In this document: one piece after another, positions 10,301-19,599 of the stretch
How positions within the stretch are numbered: position 1 is the first letter of the stretch
Layout of the letters: every line of letters begins with the position of its first letter
From: Cordilura impudica
Lineage: Eukaryota > Arthropoda > Insecta > Diptera > Scathophagidae
Assembly (NCBI GenBank): GCA_963682025.1
Contig: OY821519.1
Location: 13,700,047-13,764,046 of the forward strand
Direction of reading: 5' to 3'
Length of the DNA stretch: 64,000 bases
The notes under the pieces: model-generated
Seen by the model: the letters and a program-made list of their open reading frames with translations, nothing else
Database searches by the model: none
What the model was told of the DNA's origin: nothing
Made by a program: the position numbers and the translations under genes

Positions 10301-13154
10301 TTATATTTTGGCTAAAACTGGATTTTTCCGAAAACATGGCTGTAACTCGGTAACCAATTGGAATTTTATTTTTTCCGTCTTCGGCACAATTGTAGCTATA
10401 GACTAGGGGAAAAAAGTTTTAAAAGAAACTAACCCGAAAAACTGCTTTTAGTTCTCTAAATTTGTTAAATTTCTAAAAATTTTCATTTCCACCATTTTAC
10501 ACTCGTAATATGGTGAAAAAAATAGAAAAAAACTAAATTTTTTCGACATTTTACCAATTTTGAGGCATTGGTTTCCTAGATATAGCCATGCATGTTCTTT
10601 CGATAAATTTAGTTTCAGCCAAAATATATACAATAGGCCATAAAACATGAACAGCGGCTAAACTAGCAAAACCCAAATGGGAGTTTGTTAGTTTCGATAA
10701 GTGCTTCGAAAACTGCACACGAGAAGGAGTTTGAATTTTATGGGTTGCACAGTGTAATTATATTATCTTAAAAATTTTATATAAAACTAACAAATAAAAA
10801 ATAAAATTTTGTATAAAAATTTTTAACAAAATTTAAAATTTTTTGCATAAAATTAAAACAAAAATCTATATATTAATACGTGAAGGTAAATTTTTAGTTC
10901 CCTTTTTAAGCAATATGCGGGCACGGAGGAGTTTGAAAATTGGCATAGTTATAGTTCTTATGGAGGAGAATGATGAAATTTATGTTTAATCTATATTACG
11001 AATAAATTAAATTAAATAAAATGACATATTTATAATAAGTCGTTATACCCTGTTAATGCGAATTATTTAAATTATATATCAGACGCTATGTGTTGAATTG
11101 TGAATTACCAAATTTGATTAACATATCTTTAGGCTCATTTAAATATTCGTAAATTTCTTATATATACAGATTAAAAAAAACATTGGAAGACAAAAATGGA
11201 ATGTAAAAATAATATTTCCTAGGATTTGCACTCGAATTTCGAGTGCTGGGCTTTACTAGTTATAGTAAATTGAAGAAATAATTTTCAAAAAATTTAGATA
11301 CATTCTTACAATAATTCTATTTATTTTTTTTTCAAAATATTAGAAAAACTAAATAAAAGATTTACTACAGATTTTTACATTTTTTTTTTTTGAGTAGAAT
11401 GCATTTAAAGTTGTTACTAGCTCATACATAAAAATACACAATGCTGTGTGTATATTAAATTTGTTAAGGTGTTTGCAAAAAATGTACATGAAAATCCCTG
11501 AGTTGAATTGAAAAATTATTTTGTACATAAACCAATAACGAATTTAATCAATCGAATTTCAATATAATAATTGCATATCACACGGCCTGTGTTGAATTTT
11601 GAATAGCATACCTTTTGGTTGCATAAAACATTGAAAGAAATAAATTGAATGAAAAAATAAAATTTCCCAAAATTTGCACACGAATTTCAAGGGCTGGGCT
11701 CTGTTAGTATTTATAAATTAACTTAACTGATTGTGAGATTTCATCTACTGATATTACAACAACTATTTACAAAAATTAACACGATATATTTTTCATATAT
11801 AATGTATTTGATGTAGTTTGTAATTAAGCCATGTATGCCAGATCGAGTCGAAAGTATTTTCAATGTCCAAGAATAATACTCCTGTTGAAGGTATCTTACT
11901 TTTGTTATGTTTAATCATGTTCACTGTTCTTTAGACCTGATGCGTTGTAGAATGTTTAGAAATAATTTTCAAAAAAATTTAGCACATTCTTACAATAATC
12001 CTATTGTTTTTCTTTATATTACAGAAACACAAAATTTAAAAAGTTTATTTTATTGTAAGAATGTGTTAAATTTTTTTTTTTTTGTGTTTCTATAATATAA
12101 AGAAAAATAATAGGATTATTGTAAGAATGTGTTAAAATTAAAATGTGTTAAAAAAATTATTTAAAAAGAAAATATTAAATATTTTAATTTTAAATATCAA
12201 TATTTTAATATTAATATTTTATATTTTAAATATATTTTTTTAAATTTATAAATTTATTTATTGAAATAAAAAAAAAATAAGTAAATTTTGTAGAAAACAT
12301 TAAGCTAAATAATAAAATTATTTTTCAAAATGTTAAACAATTTTTAAAATTTTTTTTTAAGAATTAAATAATTTTGATAATTTTTGCAAAAAATATCCTA
12401 AAATTTTTATGTAAAAATTTCAAATAAAAAATTAAATTGTTTGAAAATTTTTTTGTCAAAAATTTAAGTTCATATTCATTTATAATAAAAACTATATTAT
12501 TGAAGAAAAAAACTAAGAAAAAAATTAATTTTTTTTACAAAAAAAAAAAAAAATAAAAATAATAAAACTTTCAAAAATTTTAATACATAATTTGGTTTTT
12601 AAAATAAAAAAAGATTAAATAAAGTTTAAAACAAAATAAGTTAAAAAAATATTTAACGTTTTTTTTTGTTTATCAATAAAAGTTAATATTAAATTATTGA
12701 AAATTGTAACATATATAGAAAATTTAAATCTCTATAATTTTATTAATAACTATTTATAAACGTTAAATAATTCATAAAATATTTTTTAAGAATCTTAGCA
12801 AGAACAATGTTATATTATATTTCTTTAAAACTATTTTTAAAAAAGTTTTATTTAGTTTTAAGTCACTGTTCCTTGTAAAATTTTGTATTATTTAAATGTT
12901 AATTAAGTTCCCTTATGCTCTTAAATATTTGTCCCAATAGCTACTACAACTAAATTTTTATTCTGAAACTTTATATTGAAATATGTTTCAATAACCAATC
13001 TTATTGTTACATTTTTTACATTCCATTTTTTCTTAAATTTCACAAGCATTTCTATAACACTCACATAATAATCCACAGCATAGCCTGGTCGCGCACACAC
13101 AGCAGTCACACATAAAGCCACAAAAAGGATAATAACATTGATAATGGAAGCCAT
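4194..13154 (-). CDS. RR-2 cuticle protein, four exons (complete)
   Basis: Structural protein of the exoskeleton: secreted by epidermal cells, it binds chitin through the extended Rebers-Riddiford (RR-2) domain. Join, minus strand: 13154-13065, 5175-5079, 4980-4762, 4393-4194; introns have phases 0, 1 and 1 and the total is 606 nt (201 residues plus stop). Residues 1-21 form a signal peptide ([20 protein letters not shown]). The RR-2 domain spans about residues 31-92, with [42 protein letters not shown] and NGFNAVV, then [13 protein letters not shown] and a Val/Pro/Ala-rich linker. The last exon adds an acidic tail with YDDG repeats. From memory the nearest Drosophila type is Cpr62Bc; orthology is inference. 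Splice sites are consensus or near it (GTGAGT, GTTAGT, GTAAGT; TTCCAG, TTTTAG). Intron 1 is 7.9 kb and full of transposons. A TATA/Inr pair lies 250-280 bases upstream. Confidence 0.88.
4762..4980 (-). CDS. Cuticle gene 1, exon 3 (RR-2 C-terminal half and linker)
   Basis: Acceptor TTTTTTAG|GA, donor TATG|GTAAGT; 219 nt. It encodes [26 protein letters not shown] and the repetitive [16 protein letters not shown] linker. If the downstream intron were retained, translation would stop four codons later at GKLN, giving a shorter protein without the acidic tail. Confidence 0.9.
5079..5175 (-). CDS. Cuticle gene 1, exon 2 (RR-2 N-terminal half)
   Basis: Acceptor TTTCCAG, donor G|GTTAGT; 97 nt in phase 0 to 1. 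It encodes [18 protein letters not shown] and the [12 protein letters not shown] stretch of the RR-2 consensus. It is too short to appear as a long open frame and was found by its conserved motif. Confidence 0.9.
5554..5920 (+). mobile_element. Short non-autonomous Helitron (HelA copy 1), full length
   Basis: 5' end TCTATAATATTAATAGGC, then GGCGATTTCTTGTGACCGAT; 3' end has the palindrome GCACTCGAATTTCGAGTGC, nine bases (TGGAACCTG) and CTAG, followed by T. TC start, terminal hairpin and CTAG end are the classic Helitron signature. The 367-bp element has no coding capacity and needs a helicase/Rep protein supplied elsewhere. It lies in intron 1 of the cuticle gene. Confidence 0.85.
6472..6847 (+). 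mobile_element. HelA copy 2, full length
   Basis: TCTATAACATTAGGTAGGC start, preceded by A, and CTGCTAG end, followed by T, consistent with insertion between A and T without target duplication. The terminal hairpin is damaged (GCACTCGAACTTTGAGGGC). About 376 bp. Confidence 0.82.
6870..7124 (-). mobile_element. HelA copy 3, inverted, 3' truncated
   Basis: Reverse orientation: the TCTATAATATTAATAGG 5' end is at 7124 and CGGTCACAAGCAATCGCC is the complement of the family start. The 3' hairpin half is missing at about 6870. It lies head-to-head with copy 2, giving a partial inverted repeat. Confidence 0.75.
7517..9665 (+). mobile_element. hAT element 1 with TIRs and 8-bp target duplication
   Basis: Perfect 12-bp terminal inverted repeats CAGTGTTGCCAA at 7517 and the complement ending at 9665, flanked by ATTTTTGC on the left and ATTTTTAC on the right (7 of 8 bases). 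CAG-ended TIRs with 8-bp duplications are diagnostic of hAT transposons. The interior carries a decayed transposase (about 7880-8690) and a tandem duplication of its 3' end. It sits in intron 1 of the cuticle gene. Confidence 0.85.
7880..8690 (+). pseudogene. hAT transposase, degenerate
   Basis: Broken frames carry a possible metal-binding start ([10 protein letters not shown]), then [23 protein letters not shown] and [17 protein letters not shown]. The same order (EHN.PFL..DH, DS..., GRTK) occurs in the better-preserved transposase at 47.9 kb, supporting homology. The longest intact piece is 71 codons (8247-8462). Several stops and frame changes make it non-functional. The DDE core and the dimerisation region are not recognisable. 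Confidence 0.65.
8623..9703 (+). repeat. Tandem duplication of a 544-bp segment in hAT element 1
   Basis: TATGCTTAAAAACTTTCATA at about 8624 recurs 544 bases later, and the two copies run in parallel through the TTGGCAACATTG / TTGGCAACACTG hAT end and beyond it (TTTTT.CTATTA..AAAAATAATA). The 3' TIR and its flank are thus present twice. Confidence 0.85.
10188..10754. mobile_element. 567-bp TIR element (long imperfect TIRs, TAA duplication)
   Basis: Ends CACTGTACAAC...ATTCAAACTCCTTCTTGTG and its complement CACGAGAAGGAGTTTGAAT...GTTGCACAGTG form inverted repeats of roughly 90 bp; both contain a version of CCCATTTGGG.TTTGCTAGTTT. TAA lies immediately outside each end, consistent with a 3-bp TWA target duplication as in PIF/Harbinger. 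No coding capacity, so a MITE-like element. Confidence 0.8.
11085..11259 (+). mobile_element. HelA copy 4, 5' truncated
   Basis: Retains only the 3' part: TGTGTTGAATTGTGAATT, then the intact palindrome GCACTCGAATTTCGAGTGC, TGGGCTTTA and CTAG ending at 11259. The 5' TC half is absent. Confidence 0.75.
11392..11707 (+). mobile_element. HelA copy 5, 5' truncated and decayed
   Basis: Begins inside the family at TTGAGTAGAATGCATTTAAA, continues through CATACATAAAAATACACAATGC and ends CACACGAATTTCAAGGGCTGGG...TTAG, a decayed hairpin and end. With copy 4 it forms a close tandem pair. Confidence 0.7.
11978..12136. repeat. Hairpin with ~55-bp arms
   Basis: The left arm (TTTAGCACATTCTTACAATA ... GAAACACAAA, 11978-12034) is repeated in inverted form at 12082-12136. 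A third partial copy of TTGTAAGAATGTGTTAAA lies between them at about 12052. It may be a small foldback/MITE or a transcript-level hairpin. Confidence 0.75.
12137..13064. other. Very AT-rich part of cuticle gene intron 1
   Basis: Almost entirely A/T with homopolymer runs and no recognised repeat family or coding signal. It abuts the exon 1 donor at 13064. Confidence 0.5.
13065..13154 (-). CDS. Cuticle gene 1, exon 1 (signal peptide)
   Basis: Thirty codons from ATG at 13154 to a GTGAGT donor at 13064. Hydrophobic core [10 protein letters not shown] followed by a likely cleavage after VCA, then RPGYAVDYY. Ends in phase 0, matching exon 2, which begins with GAC (Asp) of the RR domain. Linking it to exon 2 across 7.9 kb is inference from phase, signal peptide and strand. 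Confidence 0.82.
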
Positions 13155-13398
13155 TTTATGAATTATTCAGCACAAATTTAAAATATTTTCACAATTTTTG
13201 ATAAAAGATTTGAAAATCGTTAAATTTCGTTTGGTTTTTAAATCTGAAAATTAAAAAGAATAACAATTTTTTTTAAATAAATATTTTAAAACACTAAATT
13301 TAGTTTAATATCTTTATTTTTTTATAAGTTTCTTAAATGTTTTAATACTTTTTGTATAACGTTAGCACCGTTTTGAACACTTTGAATTTGCCCGGAAT

Positions 13399-13434
13399 AC
13401 TGTAGCTATTCTAAGATCAAGTTTGCATTATATA
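13399..13434 (-). promoter_or_regulatory. Candidate core promoter (TATA box and initiator) of cuticle gene 1
   Basis: On the minus strand TATATAA (13434-13428) is followed after about 33 bases by CTACAGTATT, an initiator-like CAGT with A at 13401. The implied 5' UTR is about 247 nt to the ATG at 13154. TATA-plus-Inr spacing of 30-33 bases is standard for insects. The upstream region to 13.6 kb is less AT-rich than its surroundings. Confidence 0.5.
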
Positions 13435-14701
13435 CGCAAAAAAAAAGCAAATTCAGCAAGAAAATTCAACCACCAACAATCAACCGTCAGAGCTGTAAAT
13501 GAGCAGCAGTGCCATTAAGCATATGACAGCCGGTAGGTAGCTTGATATCTAACAGCCGAAGGGGTATAAACAATAACAACAATAACAATGACAAGATGGA
13601 GAGTATGGTTTTTCTCTGTTACTTTTTTGCCATGAGTATGCATAAGATGTGATCATTGTTGATGGCTGTAGGTTGTTTCGAGATAATGGCCAATACTAAG
13701 TTGTTGTTGTTATCTAGTTTTTTTTTATTTGTTTGAACTCATGTGTATCAAATGTGGTAGAAGAGTTTTCTTGCTCTTAATATTTTGCCTTTTTTTGTTG
13801 TGCTAAAGAGATGTGGTGAGTTAAGGTGAATTTTTTTTGTGTGTAAGGGAAGAAAAGTGTTTTGCCATTAATTTGCATTAATTAAGATTATCTAATTTAA
13901 AAATCAGAGATAGTAAAATAATTTTTTTATTCGAATCAGTTGAAGAAGAAAGTAAAGATATTTTAGATTTTTACAAATTTACAAATAAAAAAAATTAAGA
14001 GAAATTACAGTGGATGAAAGAAGACGAAAATGTTATAATTTTGTTAAAAAATTCCAAATGGTTTAGTAGTATCAGAAATAACTTATGAGAGACTAAAAAT
14101 TATTTATTGGCACTAAAATTCATTTTGAAATAAAAATTTAAATTAAAAACTGATGCTTCAAAATTGACAAAATTGAACTTTGGCAATCAGAAAAATTTAA
14201 TTTTTTTGTAGCAAATTAAAATATTTAAATTACAAAAAAAAATAATAATAGTCCTTTATAAGTACGACCACGTTGAAGTAAAGCCTCGCAACTCGTTCTT
14301 AAAATATTTTGCATTATTATTTTATTATTCATTAATAAGTTTTTCAAGTTGTATGTAATTTTTCATTAACTTTCAATATTTTGTATCTATATTTGGCATA
14401 TCATAATGATGTGAGCCAGATTGTGACAATACTATTTATTCTTATAATTTAAAATTTCTTAATTCATTTGAGATCATTTTAATATATTTTATAAAAAGAA
14501 ATTTTTACAAATAGAAACGGTTATTTTCTATAATATGAAGACTATACATCAAAATCATCCATTATTAATTTTCGATATTTCGAAGATAATTCCAAGTATT
14601 TATATAATGAGTAGAAATTAGATTAATTCAGAATGCTCAGTACCAAAATAATATTTTATATAATTTTTATTAAAAATAAAAATATCTAAATCAGTAAAAA
14701 C
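13435..14701. other. 5' flank of cuticle gene 1
   Basis: No gene is seen. The first ~200 bases upstream of the TATA box have mixed composition (CAACCGTCAGAGCTG, GAGCAGCAGTGCCATTAAGC, an ACAATAACAACAATAACAAT tract) and may hold cis-regulatory sequence. Further out it is AT-rich with no recognised repeat until the family A copy at 14702. Confidence 0.4.
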
Positions 14702-15677
14702 CAGTAAGAAAATTATAGTTGGTCTAGATCGACTATACGATACCCTATACCAGCGTTTAGAGACCCTATCTCTCAGGCCCAACTAACTGGATATAGAAAA
14801 TAAGCATAAACCAAATATGAGTGGGATTTTAATTAATTTTTTTGGCTGCAGATATGAAAAAGTTCATACAGGATGCTATATCTATATGGGGACTAGGCCC
14901 AAAAATGGACCGATCCTGACCATGTTTGGTAAAGTCTCTTGTATTTATGTGAAAATTGACGAAAGATTATATGTGAGTTATATTATTCTTTAAATGTTGA
15001 GCTATCCTTTTATTAAATGTTTTTATTATTTTTTGTTGTTATGGTTACCAGATTCAATAAATTTAAATCTTTGAAGATGGTGGAAAAATCCCACCGAAAC
15101 GTTGGATGAAAAATAGAATAAAATAATATTTACATCAATTAGTGACCTTAAAAGCCTGACTAAAAACTAAAAAAAATATACAAACAAAATTTGAAAAGAA
15201 TCCGTGCAATATTTTTGTTTTTTGATACGTTTAAGTGAAAATCGGGAAGCAGCTCTATATGAGGCCTATGACTAAGAGTTGTCCCATAGGGATCATTTTT
15301 GGACTACTGATTAATGGATGTACTAAACACATATAAACCCAATTTGACTAAGATTTATATGATAAATTGGATCTTATGGCAATTTATGCTGATTTCATAG
15401 GGGTCATTTGTACAGTGGCTAGGTCTGAACATGGACCGATTCTCACCAATTTCAATAGCGTTCATCCCAAGCTCATATACCAAATTTCATCAAAATATAT
15501 TCATATTTGCGACCTGCAGTTTGATTGCAAGGTTTACATGGACACACAGACGGACGGACGGACGGACGGACATCGTTAAATCGAATCAGATAGTGATACT
15601 GATTCGATCGGTATAATAAAAGATGGGTCTTGTCAAATATTTTTGCTAGTTGCAAACAGCAAACCACATAGTGGTAT
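14702..15677 (+). mobile_element. Family A copy 2, interrupted
   Basis: The 5' end CAGTAAGAAAATTATAG precedes a one-off version of the family palindrome (GTTGGTCTAGATCGAC). The 3' end has CACACAGACGGACGGACGG, CATCGTTAAATCGAATCAGA and ACCACATAGTGGTATAAG. About 230 bp of foreign sequence (14947-15175) interrupts it between TCTCTTGTATTT and TACAAACAAAATTTG. Diverged from the younger copies. Confidence 0.8.
14947..15175 (+). mobile_element. Insertion in family A copy 2, retroelement-like 3' end
   Basis: A ~230-bp segment absent from other copies. It contains TTGAAGA, a GGTGG/CCACC stem and GAAACGTTGGATG, followed by AGAATAAAATAATA. The order 'GAAGA - short stem - GAAACGT - AATAAA' is a motif I associate with Penelope-like retroelement tails and hammerhead-related folds, but an extra base between the core and the stem and a C-to-T change make the ribozyme reading weak. 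Confidence 0.4.
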
Positions 15678-16079
15678 AAGTTATCAAAAGAAAACTCAAG
15701 AGATTTAAATTCGACTGTGCCAATCTTTTTGGCCAGGTATATTTAAAATTAATTGTTTTTCATTTTTGACCAGTATTTATTATAATATCTTATGGTTTTT
15801 TATAGAAAGAATTAAATGCTTTCTGAAAAAATTCATTATTTTTCTATTACACCGGTCGACAGATTTTTGGGTCTGACTTCGAAATGCCATTTCTTATTTT
15901 CTTTTATGTTATAAATAAAGGGAAAGGTAATTTTTGTGATCAAAGTTTGTTTTTGTGTACGTTACAAAGGGAAAAAATTTTGCTGAACTTCACAGTAATA
16001 ATGATAAATAATTGCTTAGAAATAGAAACTAAAATAAAATAAAGTTAAAGAATGAATATTTTTTGTCATTATCCTATGT
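15678..16079. other. Gene-free spacer
   Basis: No gene or known repeat recognised between family A copy 2 and the degenerate gene that begins (3' end) at 16080. Confidence 0.35.
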
Positions 16080-17525
16080 TTATATGGACCTTCTTGTATT
16101 AAACCCCAAATGTAGTCTCCCATCATATTTCCCGTTATACTGCCCTTGGTAACGTCGTTCAAAATCCATCATATCTATTATATCCTTAAATTGGTACAGA
16201 TGAGCATGTAGCATATGACCTTTATGGGACATTCGGCAGAACATGACTTCAAAGTTTTCAAGCATAGTTTCAATTAAATCTTTATAATTATCTGCTCTGT
16301 TGTTTCCGAGAAAACCATTATCTTCCTCTTTAAAACTGTTCCAGGCTTGTTTTTCTATTGTGTAATATTGTGAATTCATCACTGATCATTATTTTTATAC
16401 CCTATACCACTATGTGGTTTGGGTATAATGACTTTGTGCTGCTGTTTGGAACAACCAAAAATATTTGACCTAGACCCATCTTTAATTATACCGATCGAAT
16501 CAGAATCACTTTTTGATTTGATATAACAATGTTCGTCCGTCCGTCCGTCTGTGTGTCTATGTAAACCTTCTAATCAAACTGCAGGTCGTAAATATGAACA
16601 TATTTTGATGAAATTTGCTATATAAGCTTTTATCGGCCATGGGATGAACGCTATTGAAATTGATGAGAATCGGTCCATGTTCAGACCTAGCCCCCATACA
16701 AATTACCCCTATGAAATCGACATAAACTGCCATAAGATCCAAATTGTCATATAGATCTTACTCAAATTGGGTTTGTATGCGTTCATTACACCCATTAGTG
16801 AGTAGTCCAAAAATGATCCCTTTGGCCCCATATAGACTGCTTCCCGATCTTTACTTAAATCTATTAAAAACAAAAATAATGCACTGATTCTTCTCAAATT
16901 TTGTTTGTATATATTTTTGCAAAATACAAGAGACTTTACCAAAATGATCAGGATTGGCCCATTTTCGGACCTAGTCCCCATATAGATATAGCATCCGATA
17001 TGAACTTTTTCATATCTGCAGCCAAAAAAATTAATAAAAATCCCACTCAAATTTGGTTTTTGCTTATTTTCTATGTCCAGTTAGTTGGGCCTAAGAGATA
17101 GGGTTTCTAAACGCATGGTATAGGGAATCGTATAGTCGGTCTAGACCGACTATAATTTTCTTACTTGTTTATATTTGTGGTCCTACGAAGATTTTATCTT
17201 CACTTCTGATAATTTGGGAAAGAATCCATTTAAATATTTGAAACCTTTAGAATTTTGATCCAATGCTTTCATAAATTGTTTCATTAGACCTAATTTAATA
17301 TGCAATGGCGGCATTAAGATACTTTTTGGGTCTACAACTGGTTCCCATTTGACGTTATGTTTTCCTATATGAAACTCGACTCGATCAGGCCATGTACGCT
17401 GCTGATAATGTATTGAATCTGCTCGACTATCCCATAAGCAGAGAGTGTTTGGTATACTCCCCTTGTAAGCCCATCAATAAAGCAACCATTTTGAAGTCTC
17501 CTATTAATGACCAGTTTTATTACAC
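16080..17525 (-). pseudogene. C-terminal half of a degenerate multicopy arthropod gene
   Basis: Read 17525 to 16080 on the minus strand, with a family A element (16395-17169) inside. Pieces in different frames match a family I recall as highly repeated in arthropods and Hydra but not named: NWSLIGDFKMVALLMGLQ, then ILMPPLHIKLGLMKQFMKAL, FPKLSEVKIK and VGPQI, then after the insertion EKQAWNSFKE, GNNRADNYKDLI and ERRYQGQYNGKYDG. The region that should read as a conserved HFLHSHLD/GERFHQD stretch is deleted. Its N-terminal half lies at 19600-20632, separated by the long-TIR element. Spaced acidic residues suggest a transposase-like RNase H fold, which is inference. Frameshifts and insertions make it non-functional. 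Confidence 0.7.
16395..17169 (-). mobile_element. Family A copy 3, full length, inserted in the degenerate gene
   Basis: About 775 bp. In sense orientation it starts ACAAGTAAGAAAATTATAG with a perfect 22-bp palindrome (17132-17153, core GTCGGTCTAGACCGAC), contains the GACGGACGG microsatellite (16531-16547 on plus as CCGTCC), and ends with a compound hairpin TTATACCC-AAA-CCACATAGTGG-TATA-GGGTATAA. DINE-1/mini-me-like architecture, so probably a non-autonomous Helitron relative. It interrupts the gene between VGPQI and the EKQAWNSFKE exon. Confidence 0.85.
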
Positions 17526-17540
17526 TGTGGAACAAATTCA

Positions 17541-19591
17541 GGTTGGCAAAAGTTAGGTCGATTCTGAGAGTGAGGGGTGAAAATAGAATCTAAATTAGAA
17601 GACCCGTATTGCGGCGTTTTTTTATGTTAGTTCGAATTTTTTTTTTAATCGACCTTCGAACTTTGCAGTCAAATGCCGATTTTCAGTATATTGTTTATAT
17701 GGTTTTTTGGCTTTAACTCGTCGACTAATTGATATTTTTTCAATCTGTAAAAGCCAAATTATTGCTAGAAACCAGTGCAACAATTAAAATTTTTTGAAGC
17801 AAAATGTTGGAAAAATTGTTTTTTTTCATGCCTTTTGAAAATATTTTCCACAAAACTAAGTCTTTTTTGCTTTCTGTTTGATCTATAATATGCTGCTCCG
17901 TTTCTTCAATAAATTTCATTTGAAAAGAAAACAATCATAATAGAAAACTTGCGTTTTCCAGCTTAATAATAATTTCCTTCTCATTTTTTATGTACCAATT
18001 TTGTTCAGTGTTGGTTTTGAAGAAACATTGAAAAAGAAATTATAAAAATATGGAAAAAAATATATTTTGTAAAATATTAGTTATGAAAAGTTTTAAGTAA
18101 AAAAATTAAATAAATTAAATTAATGATTTGGCCAGTTGCCGTTTAGCAGACGGCTGTGGATCAACATCACTGATCTCTCTAATATCTTGGTCATCGCCAT
18201 CATCATGAGAAAGGCCGATAATTTCGTCCAACAGATATTCTAGAATTTCATCTTTGTTTTCCCCTTCTTCCTCTTTTTCCTCGTCTTCCTCTTTTTCCTC
18301 GTCTTCCTCTTCTTCAAAGGTGTTTTTATACCACCAACAAATTTCAGCAAGTATTGGTTTGGAGATTTCTTTCCTCTGTACCTGAAACGAAAATAGTTTT
18401 CAATCGTTGGCATGTTTAAATTGTGAACTCTAACAAAGATATTAGAAAAATCTGGGAATTCAAAATATGCACACTCTATAGTTACCTTATTTCAAATGGA
18501 AGCGCAGTTTGGTGATAACGTTCGCCTTGCTCATCAGATTCAGTTGGCAACTGTTGAGCGAGTTGATCAAGATGCTGATCCAAGAGATGAATTTTGTACG
18601 ACATATTAACCCCAATTTCATCGAAAGCTGCCAACATGTTTGCAACAGATTCCCTTTAGTTGTCTTTGCGTTCTTTACATAAAAGTCATTTAATGACTGC
18701 TTTCAATGCGAGCCATGCATTTAATTCTCGGTCTGTCAGAACTTGGTCAAAATCTTGACGACTCATTAGTTTCCGTATGTCGGGACCATTAACAACCCCT
18801 TCCTGAGTTTGTGGCGTTACTTAGTCTTAGGAAAATGTCTTTTAAGCGGTTGAATACTGCTGGTATTTTTGCGATACATTTCAAAAAATTTTTAGCAATG
18901 CCAAGTTTAATGTGGAGCAACGGCAACAAAATTTTCATTTCAGGAACAAGACTTTCGTGTAGCCTATTGTCTTAGGCCATTTCCGTCCAATGCGACACTA
19001 TTCCAGTTATGCTGTTTATACTGGTTTCTACCTTTAATACCTTCTCCGTATCGTGAATACCAATCACACAAAATGCACGGATATTTTGGACGGCCAGATG
19101 CTGTTAAGCCTGTAATCAATGAAACTATTTTGGGATTTTTAACGCAAGTTATCGACTAAGACCATTTTCTTTCGAAATGAAATTTATTGAAGAAACTGAG
19201 AAGCATATTATAGATCAAACGGAAAGCAAAAAAGACTTAGTTTTGTGGAAAATATTTTCAAAAAGCATGAAAAAAAATAATTTTTCCAACATTTTGCTTC
19301 ATAAGCACCACAAAAATTTTCTATATCAATTTTTTAAAAAATTTTGGTTGTTTCACAGGTATCTAGCAATAATTTGGCTTTTACAGGTTGAAAAAATATC
19401 AATTAGTCGACGAGTTATAGCCAAAAAACCATATAAACAATATACTGAAAATCGGCATTTGACTGTAAAGTTCGAAGGTCGATTAAAAAAAAAAATTCTA
19501 ACTAACATAAGCAAACGCCGCGATACGGGTCTTCTAATTTAGCCTCTATTTTCACCCTTCACTCTCAGAATCGACCTAACTTTTGCTAACC
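17541..19591. mobile_element. 2.05-kb element with ~400-bp terminal inverted repeats
   Basis: Left arm 17541-17932 (GGTTGGCAAAAGTTAGGTCG...) and right arm 19162-19591 (complement, GGTTAGCAAAAGTTAGGTCG...) are inverted copies; the right arm has about 38 extra bases. Each arm holds a short frame with KFIEETE.HIIDQTESKKD. The interior encodes, on the minus strand, a decayed relative of the very gene the element interrupts. The N-terminal gene half ends (…KIVLEKFK) exactly at the right arm and the C-terminal half (NWSLIGDFK) resumes close to the left arm. I could not settle a target duplication. Confidence 0.75.
18115..19130 (-). pseudogene. Related gene fragment inside the long-TIR element
   Basis: Minus-strand pieces: YPCILCDWYSRYGEGIKG, KILLPLLHIKLGIAKNFLKC, then LTDRELKAWLALKAVI, SVANMLAAFDEIGVNMSYKI, HLLDQHLDQL, ESDEQGERYHQ and, after a probable intron (AG|GTAACT to TTTCAG), an acidic C-terminus rich in EEEEDEEKEE ending AKRQLAKSLI. 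These match in order the same unnamed family as 16080-17525, but at clearly lower identity to it, so it is a paralogue rather than a direct duplicate. Internal stops and frame changes are present. Confidence 0.7.
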
Positions 19592-19599
19592 TTTAAATT

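Noticed and set aside
15540..15570. GACGGACGGACGG tracts as independent microsatellites or CRISPR-like repeats
   Set aside because: They are an internal part of family A and DINE-like elements, without spacers.
18240..18310. Acidic repeat (EEDEEKEE) as a separate low-complexity gene
   Set aside because: It continues in order from the multicopy-family domains after a plausible intron, so it is the C-terminus of that pseudogene.
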